A stretch of DNA of 18,186 nt, taken from NCBI GenBank assembly GCA_018401055.1, contig JAGYLB010000131.1:1-18186 (forward strand). Direction: 5' to 3'. The notes beneath the pieces were generated by a model. The model worked only from the letters and a program-made list of their open reading frames with translations, was not told the origin of the DNA and ran no database searches. Origin of the DNA: Roseicyclus sp. GTDB taxonomy: Bacteria; Pseudomonadota; Alphaproteobacteria; Rhodobacterales; Rhodobacteraceae. Positions 8,255 through 15,972 of this stretch are shown here, one piece after another (position 1 is the stretch's first letter; each line of letters opens with the position of its first letter). Both the position numbers and the translations under genes were made by a program.

Positions 8255-10030
8255 GTGCCCAGCTACACCGCCCCCACCAAGGACATGCAGTTCATCTTGC
8301 ACGAAGTGCTCAAGGTCTCGGATGCGCCCACGCCGGGTTATGCCGATCTGGACCGCGATTTCACTGCCGCCATCCTTGAAGAGGCCGGCAAGATCGCCTC
8401 CGAAGTGCTGGCGCCGCTGAACCCCGTGGGCGACACCGAAGGCTGTCGGCTGGAAAACGGCGTGGTCTATACCCCCACCGGCTTCAAGGCGGCCTTCGCC
8501 CAGCTGCAGGCGGGCGGCTGGCCCGGGATCGACATGCCAGAGGACTTCGGTGGCCAAGGCATGCCCTACGTTCTGGGCACGGCCGTGGGCGAGTTCTTTT
8601 CGGCCGCAAACCAGGCCTTCACCATGTACCAGGGCCTGACCCATGGCGCGGCCTCGACCATCCTTGCCCACGGGACCGAAGATCAGAAGGCGACCTATCT
8701 GCACAAGATGGTTGCCTGCGACTGGACCGGCACGATGAACCTGACCGAACCGCATTGCGGCACCGATCTGGGCCTGATGCGCACCAAGGCCGAACCGCAA
8801 GGCGACGGCAGCTACAAGGTGACGGGGCAAAAGATCTTCATCTCGGCGGGCGAGCATGACATGGCCGAGAACATCATCCATCTGGTGTTGGCCAAAATCC
8901 CGGGTGGCCCCGAAGGGATCAAGGGCGTCTCGCTTTTCATCGTGCCGAAATTCCTCGTGAACGAAGACGGCACCCTCGGGCAGCGCAACGGCGTGTCGTG
9001 CGGCAAGATCGAGGAAAAGATGGGCATCCACGGCAATGCCACCTGTGTGATGAACTACGACGGTGCGACCGGCTACCTCTTGGGCGAGGAGCACAAGGGC
9101 ATGCGCGCCATGTTCACCATGATGAACGAGGCCCGCATCGGCGTCGGCATGCAGGGCGTGGCGCAAGCCGAGGTCGCGTTCCAGAATGCCCTTGCCTATG
9201 CCAAGGACCGTTTGCAGGGCCGCGACGTGACCGGCCCCGCCAACCCCAATGGCCCCGCAGATCCGCTGATCGTACACCCCGACATCCGCCGCAACCTGAT
9301 GGAGCAAAAAAGCTTTGTCGAAGCGGCGCGCGCCTTCCTGCTCTGGGGCTCCACCCTGATCGACGCGGCCCACCGCGACGGCGACAAGGATGCCGACGGA
9401 CTGATTTCGCTGATGACGCCGGTCATCAAGGGCTTCCTGACCGACAAGGGCTTCGACATGACCGTACAGGCCCAGCAGGTCTACGGCGGGCATGGCTACA
9501 TCGAGGAATGGGGCATGTCGCAATACACCCGCGACGCCCGGATCGCCATGATCTACGAAGGCGCGAACGGGGTGCAGGCGCTGGACCTGGTCGGCCGCAA
9601 ACTGGCGTTGGACGGCGGCAAGCACGTGCTGGCCTTCTTCGACATGGTCAAGGACTTCTGCAAGGCGGCGGGCGGGACCGAGGGGATGGGCGAATTCGTC
9701 GAACCGCTCAAGCGGGCATCCAAGGACTTGCAGACGGCGGGCATGTATTTCATGCAAGAGGGCATGAAAAACCCCAACGCGGCGCTCTCGGGCAGCTACG
9801 ACTTCATGCATCTCTTCGGCCATGTCTGCCTTGGCCTGATGTGGGCCCGGATGGCCGAGGCCTCGCTGGCCGCACTCGCAAAGGGCACCGAAGACCCTGA
9901 ATTCCACCGGGCCAAACTGGCGACCGCACGCTTCTACATGGCCCGCCAACTGCCGATGACGGGGACCCATCTGGCGCGCATCCAGTCCGGTGCCGAACCT
10001 GTGATGGCGCTGGACGCCGCGAACTTCTAG
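8255..10030 (+). CDS. Acyl-CoA dehydrogenase with extra C-terminal domain (AcdA/DmdC-like)
   Basis: An FAD enzyme introducing the alpha-beta double bond into an acyl-CoA, the first oxidation step. It has 591 residues, longer than the 380-400 of classical members. N-terminal helical domain (about 40-160), then [17 protein letters not shown] at the flavin-binding beta domain, then the helical C-domain with [19 protein letters not shown] and [23 protein letters not shown]. Glu435 in [14 protein letters not shown] is the expected catalytic base. The last 120 residues form the extra domain seen in this subgroup, which also contains 3-methylmercaptopropionyl-CoA dehydrogenases (DmdC), so DMSP-derived substrates cannot be excluded. 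Next to fadA/fadJ-type genes, general fatty acyl-CoA is more likely. The GTG start follows a strong GGGAGGAGA. Confidence 0.95.
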   Translation: MPSYTAPTKDMQFILHEVLKVSDAPTPGYADLDRDFTAAILEEAGKIASEVLAPLNPVGDTEGCRLENGVVYTPTGFKAAFAQLQAGGWPGIDMPEDFGGQGMPYVLGTAVGEFFSAANQAFTMYQGLTHGAASTILAHGTEDQKATYLHKMVACDWTGTMNLTEPHCGTDLGLMRTKAEPQGDGSYKVTGQKIFISAGEHDMAENIIHLVLAKIPGGPEGIKGVSLFIVPKFLVNEDGTLGQRNGVSCGKIEEKMGIHGNATCVMNYDGATGYLLGEEHKGMRAMFTMMNEARIGVGMQGVAQAEVAFQNALAYAKDRLQGRDVTGPANPNGPADPLIVHPDIRRNLMEQKSFVEAARAFLLWGSTLIDAAHRDGDKDADGLISLMTPVIKGFLTDKGFDMTVQAQQVYGGHGYIEEWGMSQYTRDARIAMIYEGANGVQALDLVGRKLALDGGKHVLAFFDMVKDFCKAAGGTEGMGEFVEPLKRASKDLQTAGMYFMQEGMKNPNAALSGSYDFMHLFGHVCLGLMWARMAEASLAALAKGTEDPEFHRAKLATARFYMARQLPMTGTHLARIQSGAEPVMALDAANF

Positions 10031-10090
10031 ACTTGGGAAGGGGCCGCGCCGGAGAGCGCGGCCTGCCAGCACCGGAAGGGGAGGACCAAG

Positions 10091-10303
10091 ATGCCCAAGC
10101 GCCTGAGGCTTACGCGCCGCCCAAGCATCGCCATGAGCGAGGACGGCTACAGAAAACTTCGCGCGCTCGGCCAGGAGGCCGGGCTGGACGACGGGGAATT
10201 CCTGTCCTTCCTGTTCGAGAACTGGGGTAGCGTGATCAACGAGGAAAAGCTGACCGCGCGCCTGAGGCTGTTCAACTCCGAGCTTGAGGAGCGCAAACGG
10301 TGA
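10091..10303 (+). CDS. Small ribbon-helix-helix-like protein of unknown function
   Basis: A 70-residue basic protein with a strong ribosome site (GGAAGGGGAGG) and an ATG 60 bases after the dehydrogenase stop. The pattern SIAMSEDGYRKLRALGQEAGLDDGEFLSFLFENW has one short strand-like segment followed by two amphipathic helices. This resembles CopG/Arc-type ribbon-helix-helix DNA-binding proteins, with a charged tail (EEKLTARLRLFNSELEERKR). I do not recognise a named family. Its position within the beta-oxidation block suggests either an extra transcriptional regulator or an antitoxin-like remnant; no toxin gene is adjacent. The fold assignment is inference from pattern only. Confidence 0.75.
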   Translation: MPKRLRLTRRPSIAMSEDGYRKLRALGQEAGLDDGEFLSFLFENWGSVINEEKLTARLRLFNSELEERKR

Positions 10304-10351
10304 GAAACTCCGCGAACATTTCGGGAGATATGCCCGCCCAACGGGCACAAG

Positions 10352-10564
10352 GTGCGTATTTAGGGAAAGATGACGGGGCAGGATCAGCCCCCTGCCCGGC
10401 CGAGTGTTCGCCAGCGGCGTCCGGACGCCGAGGCGCGCTGCACGTTCCGACAGGGCGCCTTCACCTTTCACGGTCATCGGCTCGCCAGCCTGTACCGCAA
10501 GATCACTCTGGCCCGTTAACCTTAACCAAGGGTTACGAGCCTTCATCTTTCCAAAAATACGCAC
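10352..10564. repeat. Imperfect inverted repeat flanking a short ORF
   Basis: The left arm 10352-10373 (GTGCGTATTT-AG-GGAAAGATGA) and the reverse complement of the right arm 10543-10564 (GTGCGTATTT-TT-GGAAAGATGA) agree at 20 of 22 positions. The arms are 169 bases apart. The right arm's TTTCCAAAAATA core also resembles the start of the REP-like element at 3140. The start codon of the 49-aa ORF is formed by the last bases of the left arm. It may be a small non-autonomous repeat unit or a pair of regulator sites. Confidence 0.6.
10370..10519 (+). CDS. Candidate 49-aa ORF, unknown function
   Basis: The open frame begins with ATG preceded by AGGGAAAG, a usable ribosome site, and reads MTGQDQPPARPSVRQRRPDA...CTFRQGAFTFHGHRLASLYRKITLAR before TAA. 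It is very basic and has no recognised domain. Support is limited to the ribosome site, the location between genes of the same strand and a reasonable residue mix in the second half. It may be chance in GC-rich DNA. Confidence 0.3.
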   Translation: MTGQDQPPARPSVRQRRPDAEARCTFRQGAFTFHGHRLASLYRKITLAR

Positions 10565-10604
10565 GGCGGGACGGTTCCGCCGGGACCACGGCAGGGATCA
10601 GGCC

Positions 10605-11237
10605 ATGACCAACACGCTCTATTGCTTTGGCGAATCCGGCAATGCCTACAAGGCGGCGCTGGCCCTGACGCTGGCGGGCGTCGACTGGACGCCGCGCCAT
10701 GTCGATTTCTTCGCAGGCCAAGCTCGCAGCCCGGACTTCCGCGCGCTCAACCCGATGGGCGAGGTGCCCGTGCTGGATGCGGATGGCGTGATCCTGACCC
10801 AATCGGGTGTCATTCAGGACTGGGTGATGGACGAGACGGGCCGGCTCTGCGGCGACGGATCGACGACCACGCGCCGCGAGATCCTGCGCTGGACGATCTT
10901 CGACAACCAGAAGGTTTCCGGGCAGGCGGGGCCGCTGCGCTTCTTGATGAATTTCGTGCCCGAGGACAAACGCCCGGCCGAAGTGATCGGGTTTCTTGCG
11001 GGCCGCCTGAAGGGCGCGCTTGCGGTGCTCGAGGGCGAGCTTGCCACCCGCGACTGGCTGGTGGGCGACAGTGCGACCTGCGCCGACCTTTCGTGCTGCG
11101 GCTATCTCTACTATCCCGAGCCCTTCGCCTTCGACCGGGCCGACTGGCCCGCCATTTCGGCCTGGCTTGACCGCATCGCCGATCTGCCCGGCTGGAAACA
11201 CCCCTACGAGTTGATGACGCGGGCCTTTCCCGCCTGA
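10605..11237 (+). CDS. Glutathione S-transferase family protein
   Basis: A 210-residue cytosolic protein with the two-domain GST layout. The N-terminal thioredoxin-like domain (about 1-78) begins TLYCFGESGNAYKAALALTL and includes FRALNPMGEVPVLDADG with the cis-proline that positions glutathione. The helical C-terminal domain (about 88-205) contains TRDWLVGDSATCADLSCCGYLYY, the usual N-capping element. An active-site Ser or Cys near residue 7-10 (CFGESGN) would activate glutathione. The ATG is preceded by AGGGATCAGG. It sits 13 bases before the thiolase start, so they are coupled. Possible roles are detoxifying reactive enals made during acyl-CoA oxidation or a glutathione-dependent side reaction; neither can be decided from sequence. 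Confidence 0.9.
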   Translation: MTNTLYCFGESGNAYKAALALTLAGVDWTPRHVDFFAGQARSPDFRALNPMGEVPVLDADGVILTQSGVIQDWVMDETGRLCGDGSTTTRREILRWTIFDNQKVSGQAGPLRFLMNFVPEDKRPAEVIGFLAGRLKGALAVLEGELATRDWLVGDSATCADLSCCGYLYYPEPFAFDRADWPAISAWLDRIADLPGWKHPYELMTRAFPA

Positions 11238-11250
11238 CCGGAGATCATCG

Positions 11251-12462
11251 ATGACCGATGCCTACATCTACGACGCGATCCGCACCCCGCGCGGCAAGGG
11301 CCGCAAGGACGGCGCGCTGCACGAGGTGACGGCGGCGCGGCTTTCGGCGGTGACGCTGAACGCGCTCAAGGACCGCAACAATCTCGACGGTCACGCGGTC
11401 GAGGATGTGATCTGGGGAAATGTCACGCAGGTGATGGAACAGGGCGGATGTCTTGCGCGCACCGCCGTGCTCGCCTCCGAGCTTGACCAGCGCATTCCGG
11501 GGCTTGCGATCAACCGCTTTTGCGCGAGCGGGATGGAGGCGGTGAACCTCGCCGCCAATCAGGTCAAAGGCGGTGCGGGCGCGGCTTATATCGCGGGCGG
11601 GGTCGAGATGATGGGCCGTGTCGCCATGGGCAGCGATGGCGCGGCGATCGCAGTCGACCCATCCATCGCGATGGAAACCTATTTCGTGCCGCAAGGCATT
11701 TCGGCGGACATCATCGCGACCGAATACGGGTTCTCGCGCGATGATGCCGATGCGCTGGCTGTCGAAAGCCAGAAGCGCGCTGCCACTGCCTGGGCGGAAG
11801 GGCGCTTTGCCAAGTCGGTCATCCCAGTGCGCGACATCAACGGGCTCACCATCCTCGACCGCGACGAATACATGCGCCCGGGCACCGACATGCAGAGCCT
11901 TGGCGCGCTCAAGCCCGCCTTCAAGGAAATGGGCGAGATGATGCCGGGCTTCGACCAGATCGCCTTGATGAAATACCCGCATCTGGAACGGATCGCGCAT
12001 ATCCACCATGCCGGCAATTCCAGCGGCATCGTGGATGGCGCGGCGGCGCTTTTGATCGGCAACGCGGAATTCGGCGTGCAATACGGTCTCAAGCCGCGCG
12101 CGCGCATCCGGGCTACGGCCAAGATCGGCACCGACCCCACGATCATGCTGACAGGCCCCGTGCCCGCGACGCAGAAGATCCTTGCCGACAGCGGCATGGC
12201 GATTTCCGACATCGACCTGTTCGAGGTGAACGAGGCGTTTTCCTCGGTCGTGCTGCGCTTCATGCAGGCCTTCGACGTGGATCATGCCCGCGTCAACGTG
12301 AACGGCGGCGCCATCGCCATGGGCCATCCGCTGGGGGCGACCGGCGCGATGATCATCGGCACGCTGCTCGACGAGTTGGAGCGAACTGGAAAAGGCACCG
12401 GCCTTGCGACACTTTGTGTGGCAAGTGGCATGGGAGCCGCGACCATCATCGAGAGGCTCTGA
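11251..12462 (+). CDS. fadA: Acetyl-CoA C-acyltransferase (3-ketoacyl-CoA thiolase)
   Basis: The enzyme cleaves 3-ketoacyl-CoA with CoA to release acetyl-CoA, the last step of the beta-oxidation cycle. It has 403 residues, normal for the family. The nucleophile is Cys91 in NRFCASGMEAV. The second active-site set is His359 in GGAIAMGHPLGATGA and Cys389 in LCVASGMGAA, with NEAF in between. The N-terminus YIYDAIRTPRGKGRKDGALHEV is typical of degradative thiolases rather than PhaA/AtoB, which favours a fadA/fadI role. The start follows GGAGATC. The stop overlaps the next ATG by one base (TGATG), which indicates translational coupling to the NTF2-like gene. Confidence 0.95.
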   Translation: MTDAYIYDAIRTPRGKGRKDGALHEVTAARLSAVTLNALKDRNNLDGHAVEDVIWGNVTQVMEQGGCLARTAVLASELDQRIPGLAINRFCASGMEAVNLAANQVKGGAGAAYIAGGVEMMGRVAMGSDGAAIAVDPSIAMETYFVPQGISADIIATEYGFSRDDADALAVESQKRAATAWAEGRFAKSVIPVRDINGLTILDRDEYMRPGTDMQSLGALKPAFKEMGEMMPGFDQIALMKYPHLERIAHIHHAGNSSGIVDGAAALLIGNAEFGVQYGLKPRARIRATAKIGTDPTIMLTGPVPATQKILADSGMAISDIDLFEVNEAFSSVVLRFMQAFDVDHARVNVNGGAIAMGHPLGATGAMIIGTLLDELERTGKGTGLATLCVASGMGAATIIERL

Positions 12463-12944
12463 TGTCCGAGGCAAAGCGCATCTACCAGTCGAACCTCGAT
12501 GCCGTATCTGCTGCGATCGTCGCGGGCGACTATGCGCTGATCCGCCGCCACATCGCCATCCCCAACATGATGTCCACGACCGACAGCGAGATCGTGATGG
12601 CCAGCGTCGATGAATTCGACATTGTCATGATGGATTTCCGGACCGAGTTGCTGGCCCGCGGCATGATCGATTTCCGACGGACCTGCCTGGAGGCCGCCTT
12701 TGTGGCGGGCCAGTCCGACATGGTGGCCGGTCGTCACCGGAGCGAGGTGATCTTGCGCGATGGTAAAAGCCTGCCCGCCTATGAGAACCATTCGGTGATC
12801 ATGCGGATCGACGGCCACTGGATGGGCATCTGGTTGCAGGCGATGATGGACAACACCGACCTGCGGATCCTCAGTCCCGACATCGCCGCAGCACAGGCCG
12901 AGGCGCGGCGCATGCTGGAACGGACGGGCCACCGCACCGCCTGA
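12462..12944 (+). CDS. NTF2-like (SnoaL-type) small protein, first of two
   Basis: A 160-residue cytosolic protein opening MSEAKRIYQSNLDAVSAAIVAGDYALIRRHIAIP, with a mid section FRTELLARGMIDFRRTCLEAAFVAGQSDMVAGRHRSEVI and a final strand HSVIMRIDGHWMGIWLQAMM. The long first helix, the curved-sheet strands and the closing W-x-x-x-x pattern resemble the NTF2/SnoaL fold. It shares layout with the product of 13131-13619, suggesting an ancient duplication. It overlaps the thiolase stop by one base. Function is unknown; its fixed position inside a beta-oxidation block suggests a role in acyl-CoA turnover, perhaps as ligand binder or regulator, but no catalytic motif is recognised. Confidence 0.85.
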   Translation: MSEAKRIYQSNLDAVSAAIVAGDYALIRRHIAIPNMMSTTDSEIVMASVDEFDIVMMDFRTELLARGMIDFRRTCLEAAFVAGQSDMVAGRHRSEVILRDGKSLPAYENHSVIMRIDGHWMGIWLQAMMDNTDLRILSPDIAAAQAEARRMLERTGHRTA

Positions 12945-12976
12945 CCCCCAAAGACCCGATGGAAGGGAGCCCAAGA

Positions 12977-13060
12977 ATGATCGATGACATCAAGGACAAG
13001 CGCGACACGCGCAGTAATCCCCGGCACGCCGCGCAACGCGAGGGGGCCTTTGGGCAGTAG
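12977..13060 (+). CDS. Candidate 27-aa micro-ORF between the two NTF2-like genes
   Basis: ATG at 12977 follows GGAAGGGAG eight bases upstream, one of the best ribosome sites in the window. The frame reads MIDDIKDKRDTRSNPRHAAQREGAFGQ and stops at 13058-13060. The peptide is highly charged with an acidic start and basic middle. It may be a real small protein or a leader ORF affecting translation of the downstream NTF2-like gene, whose own ribosome site is ordinary. No homology could be recalled. Confidence 0.4.
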   Translation: MIDDIKDKRDTRSNPRHAAQREGAFGQ

Positions 13061-13130
13061 CGCGATCCGTGCCATGATGAACATCGCCTTGGGCAACGGC
13101 ACCACCACGCTCGACAAGAGGGTTTCAGCC

Positions 13131-13619
13131 ATGCCGGGACAGACTCAACAAACGGCCTACGAAATCGGCTATGACTTGCTGAACAAGACCAAGCGCGCCT
13201 ATTTCGAGGATGATTTCCAGCTTTTCGCAAGCGCCTTCATGCTCCCGCATGAGCATGTCACGCTGCAAGGCACCGCTGTGCTGGAAACCGAGGAAGACCT
13301 GCGGGTCCTGTTCGAACGGATGAAGACCCAGTTTCGCGATATGCAGATCGACGATATCGTGCGGCAGCTCGTCTCGGCGGAATTCGTGACCCCGTTCAAC
13401 ATCCTCGCAACTGCGGTGAGCTACTACTATTCGAGGGGACAGCGGTTGAATGACCCCTTCCCGGTCTGCTCGACCCTGCTGCGCTGCGGCCATGAGTGGC
13501 GGATCGCAACGGCCAATTACGCCATCCCACTCAACGGCATCGGACTGGCATCGGCCATCATGCCGTCGGCATTTCCGTCGGAAATCGAGAACCAAGGCCG
13601 TCCGCCCGGCCAGCTCTGA
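13131..13619 (+). CDS. NTF2-like (SnoaL-type) small protein, second of two
   Basis: The protein from the ATG at 13131 (MPGQTQQTAYEIGYDLLNKTKRAYFEDDFQLFASAFMLPHEHVTL) has 162 residues. The layout is a long helix, DDF-x(n)-LPH, EEDLRVLFERMKTQFRDMQIDDIVR, then strands VSYYYSRGQRLNDPFPVCSTLLRCGHEWRIATANYAI, close to the NTF2-like pattern of its neighbour. AGAGGG lies eight bases before this ATG. An in-frame ATG pair near 13077 would add about 18 residues of less conserved-looking sequence, so the shorter start is preferred. It precedes fadJ by 77 bases. No catalytic residues are recognised; function is unknown. Confidence 0.82.
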   Translation: MPGQTQQTAYEIGYDLLNKTKRAYFEDDFQLFASAFMLPHEHVTLQGTAVLETEEDLRVLFERMKTQFRDMQIDDIVRQLVSAEFVTPFNILATAVSYYYSRGQRLNDPFPVCSTLLRCGHEWRIATANYAIPLNGIGLASAIMPSAFPSEIENQGRPPGQL

Positions 13620-13696
13620 CCTGCGGCCTCTTCTGGGCTGCGACATCCATATTCCGGGCAGCGTCTGCGGGCCCAAAAGAGAAAAGGACCAAACAG

Positions 13697-15900
13697 ATGA
13701 CCGATTTCACCATGGACAAGGGCGCCGATGGCGTCGCCGTCATCACTTGGGATTTACCGGGCAAGTCGATGAACGTGCTGCGGCGCGAGGCGGTGGGCGT
13801 GCTGGAGGCGCTGATCGACGACGCTCTGGCCGATCCGGCGGTCAAGGGCATCGTCATCACCAGCGGCAAGGACAGCTTTGCCGGCGGCATGGATCTGAAC
13901 GTGCTGGCGCGCATCCGCGAGGAGGCAGGCGAGGACCCCGCGCCCGCGCTGTTCGACTTCACGATGAACGCGCACCGCTTCATGCGCAAGATCGAGCGCG
14001 CGGGGATGGACCCCAAGACCAACAAGGGCGGCAAGCCGGTGGCCTGCGCCATTCCCGGCACCTGCGCGGGGATCGGCACGGAAATCGCGCTCTGCACCCA
14101 TCGCCGCTTCATGGCCGACAATCCCAAGGCGCGGATCGGCCTGCCCGAGATCCTCGTGGGCCTGTTCCCCGGCGCGGGCGGCACCACGCGCTATTCCTGT
14201 ATGGTGGGCGCGATGCAGGCCGCGCCCGTGCTGCTCGAAGGCAAGATGCTGGACCCCAAGGGCGCGAAATCGGCGCAATTGATCGACGAGGTGGTCCCGG
14301 CTGACGCGTTGCTGGCGCGCGCCAAGGAATGGGTCCTTCAGGCCACCGATGCCGATATCGTCAAGCCCTGGGATCAGAAGGGTTGGAAGATGCCGGGCGG
14401 CGCGCCCTATCACCCGGCGGGGTTCATGACCTTTGTCGGCGCCAGCGCCATGATCAACGGCAAGACCAAGGGGGTCTATCCGGCGGCCAAAGCCTTGCTC
14501 AGCGCCGTCTACGAAGGCGCGTTGGTCGATTTCGACACGGCCCTCAGGATCGAGGCGCGCTGGTTCGTGTCGGTGCTGCTGAACCCGTCGTCCTCCGCGA
14601 TGATCCGGTCGCTGTTCTTGAACAAGGAGGCGCTGGAAAAGGGTGCGAACCGCCCTGCCGTTGCCGATCAGCGGGTGGCGAAGCTGGGTGTTCTTGGCGC
14701 GGGCATGATGGGCGCCGGCATCGCCTATGTCGCGGCCAATGCGGGCATCGAGGTGGTGCTGATCGACGCGGCCCAAGATGCCGCCGACCGGGGCAAGGCC
14801 CATGCCGAGGGTATCCTCGACAAGGGGATGAAGCGCGGCAAGGTCACGGCAGAGAAAAAGGCCGAAGTGCTGGGCCGCATCCATGCCACGACCGATTACG
14901 CGGCCCTTGCAGGCTGTGACCTGATCGTGGAGGCCGTGTTCGAGGATGTGGGCGTGAAGGCCGAAGTGACGAAAAAGGTGCTGGCCGTGACAGGCCCCGA
15001 GTGCATCTTTGCCACCAACACCTCGACCCTGCCGATCACGGAACTGGCCAAGGCATCCGACCGGCCCGAGCAGTTCATCGGCATCCATTTCTTCAGCCCG
15101 GTCGACAAGATGGCGCTGGTCGAGATCATCAAGGGTGCGAAAACCGGCGATGTCGCCGTGGCCAAGGCGCTCGATTTCGTGCGCCAGATCCGCAAGACGC
15201 CCATCGTGGTCAATGACGCGCGGTTCTTCTACGCCAACCGCTGCATCATCCCCTATATCAACGAGGGCATCCGCATGGTGGCCGAGGGGTCGCGCCTGCG
15301 CTGATCGAGAATGCCGCCAAGCTGGTCGGCATGCCCCTTGGCCCGCTGCAATTGACCGACGAGACATCGCTTGATCTCGGCGCCAAGATCGCCAAGGCAA
15401 CCAAGGCCGCGATGGGGGCCGCCTATGACGACACGGTCGATCCGGTGATCTTCGGCATGGTCGAGGCCGGGCGGCTGGGGCGCAAGGCCAATGCGGGCTT
15501 CTACGCCTACGACGACAAGGGGCAGCGTCAGGGCCTCTGGGACGGACTGGCTGCGCAATACCCGGTGGCCGAAGACCAGCCCGATCTGGTCGAGGTGCAA
15601 CACCGCCTGCTCTTCGCACAGGTGCTGGAGGCTGTCCGCGCACTCGAGGATGGGGTTCTGACTGACATCCGCGAGGGCGATGTGGGGGCGATCTTGGGCT
15701 GGGGCTTTGCGCCGTGGTCTGGCGGGCCGTTCTCGTGGCTCGACATTCTGGGCACGCCTTATGCGGCGGAACGCTGCGACCAGTTGCACGCGGCTTATGG
15801 CGACCGGTTTGCCTGCCCGGAACTGTTGCGAGAGATGGCCGACAAGGGGCAGAGCTTCTATGGCCGCTTCGGCGCGGGCGTGGACAGCAAGGCCGCCTGA
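13697..15900 (+). CDS. fadJ: Enoyl-CoA hydratase / 3-hydroxyacyl-CoA dehydrogenase (FadJ-type alpha subunit), one frameshift
   Basis: This bifunctional enzyme hydrates trans-2-enoyl-CoA and oxidises the product with NAD. The crotonase domain (about 1-200) has FAGGMDL for the oxyanion hole, Glu129 (GTCAGIGTEIAL) and Glu151 (IGLPEILVGLFPGAGGTTR) as catalytic acids. The dehydrogenase domain has the Rossmann motif GVLGAGMMGAGIAYVAA around residue 334 and catalytic His464 in IGIHFFSPVDKMALVEII, followed by C-terminal HAD domains. The frame breaks after AEG at 15286-15289: one more G in GGGG gives AEGVAPALIENAAKLVGMPLGPLQL and restores a 734-residue protein of standard length, so an indel error is likely. 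As written, translation would stop at 15304. The start follows GAGAAAAGGA. A palindromic terminator lies downstream. Confidence 0.93.
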
Positions 15901-15909
15901 GCGGATAGG

Positions 15910-15933
15910 GTCGGAAAACGCGCGTTTTCCGAC
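15910..15933. terminator. Perfect 24-nt palindrome, bidirectional terminator
   Basis: GTCGGAAAACG-CG-CGTTTTCCGAC is its own reverse complement over 24 bases, located nine bases after the fadJ stop and before the stop of the opposing racemase-like gene at 15973. T-rich runs follow on the plus strand (GGGTTTTTCGGCGTTTTTT, about 15945-15963), suiting intrinsic termination of the fadJ transcript. The symmetry makes it likely to serve the opposing gene too. Confidence 0.7.
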
Positions 15934-15972
15934 CAGAATAGCCCGGGTTTTTCGGCGTTTTTTCGCGTGCCC

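Larger units (their letters stand above)
10304..10604. other. Intergenic region between RHH-like and GST genes
   Basis: This 301-base gap interrupts the otherwise tight beta-oxidation gene series. It holds a GC hairpin (TGCCCG...CGGGCA, 10331-10347) soon after the RHH-like stop, an imperfect 22-nt inverted repeat (10352-10373 with 10543-10564), a 49-aa open frame between the arms, and the AT-rich stretch CCGTTAACCTTAACCAAGGG just before the second arm. The gap may separate two transcription units. No clear promoter could be fixed. Confidence 0.6.

Noticed and set aside
8255..10030. Firm assignment of the acyl-CoA dehydrogenase as DmdC (DMSP demethylation).
   Set aside because: The subgroup is shared, but the neighbours are general beta-oxidation genes and no dmdA, dmdB or dmdD is identifiable here.
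10091..10303. Toxin-antitoxin module with the RHH-like protein as antitoxin.
   Set aside because: No toxin-like gene is adjacent; the following 49-aa frame shows no toxin family motif.
8003..10564. Very long open frame (853 codons) on the minus strand opposite the acyl-CoA dehydrogenase.
   Set aside because: It is the high-GC antisense shadow of a clearly conserved gene; its product has no recognisable motif.
11245..12474. Minus-strand open frame of 409 codons opposite the thiolase.
   Set aside because: Its limits nearly coincide with the thiolase gene, and codon-position GC bias explains the openness; no domain seen.
13754..15643. Minus-strand 629-codon open frame opposite fadJ.
   Set aside because: It is histidine/arginine-rich shadow sequence without motifs.
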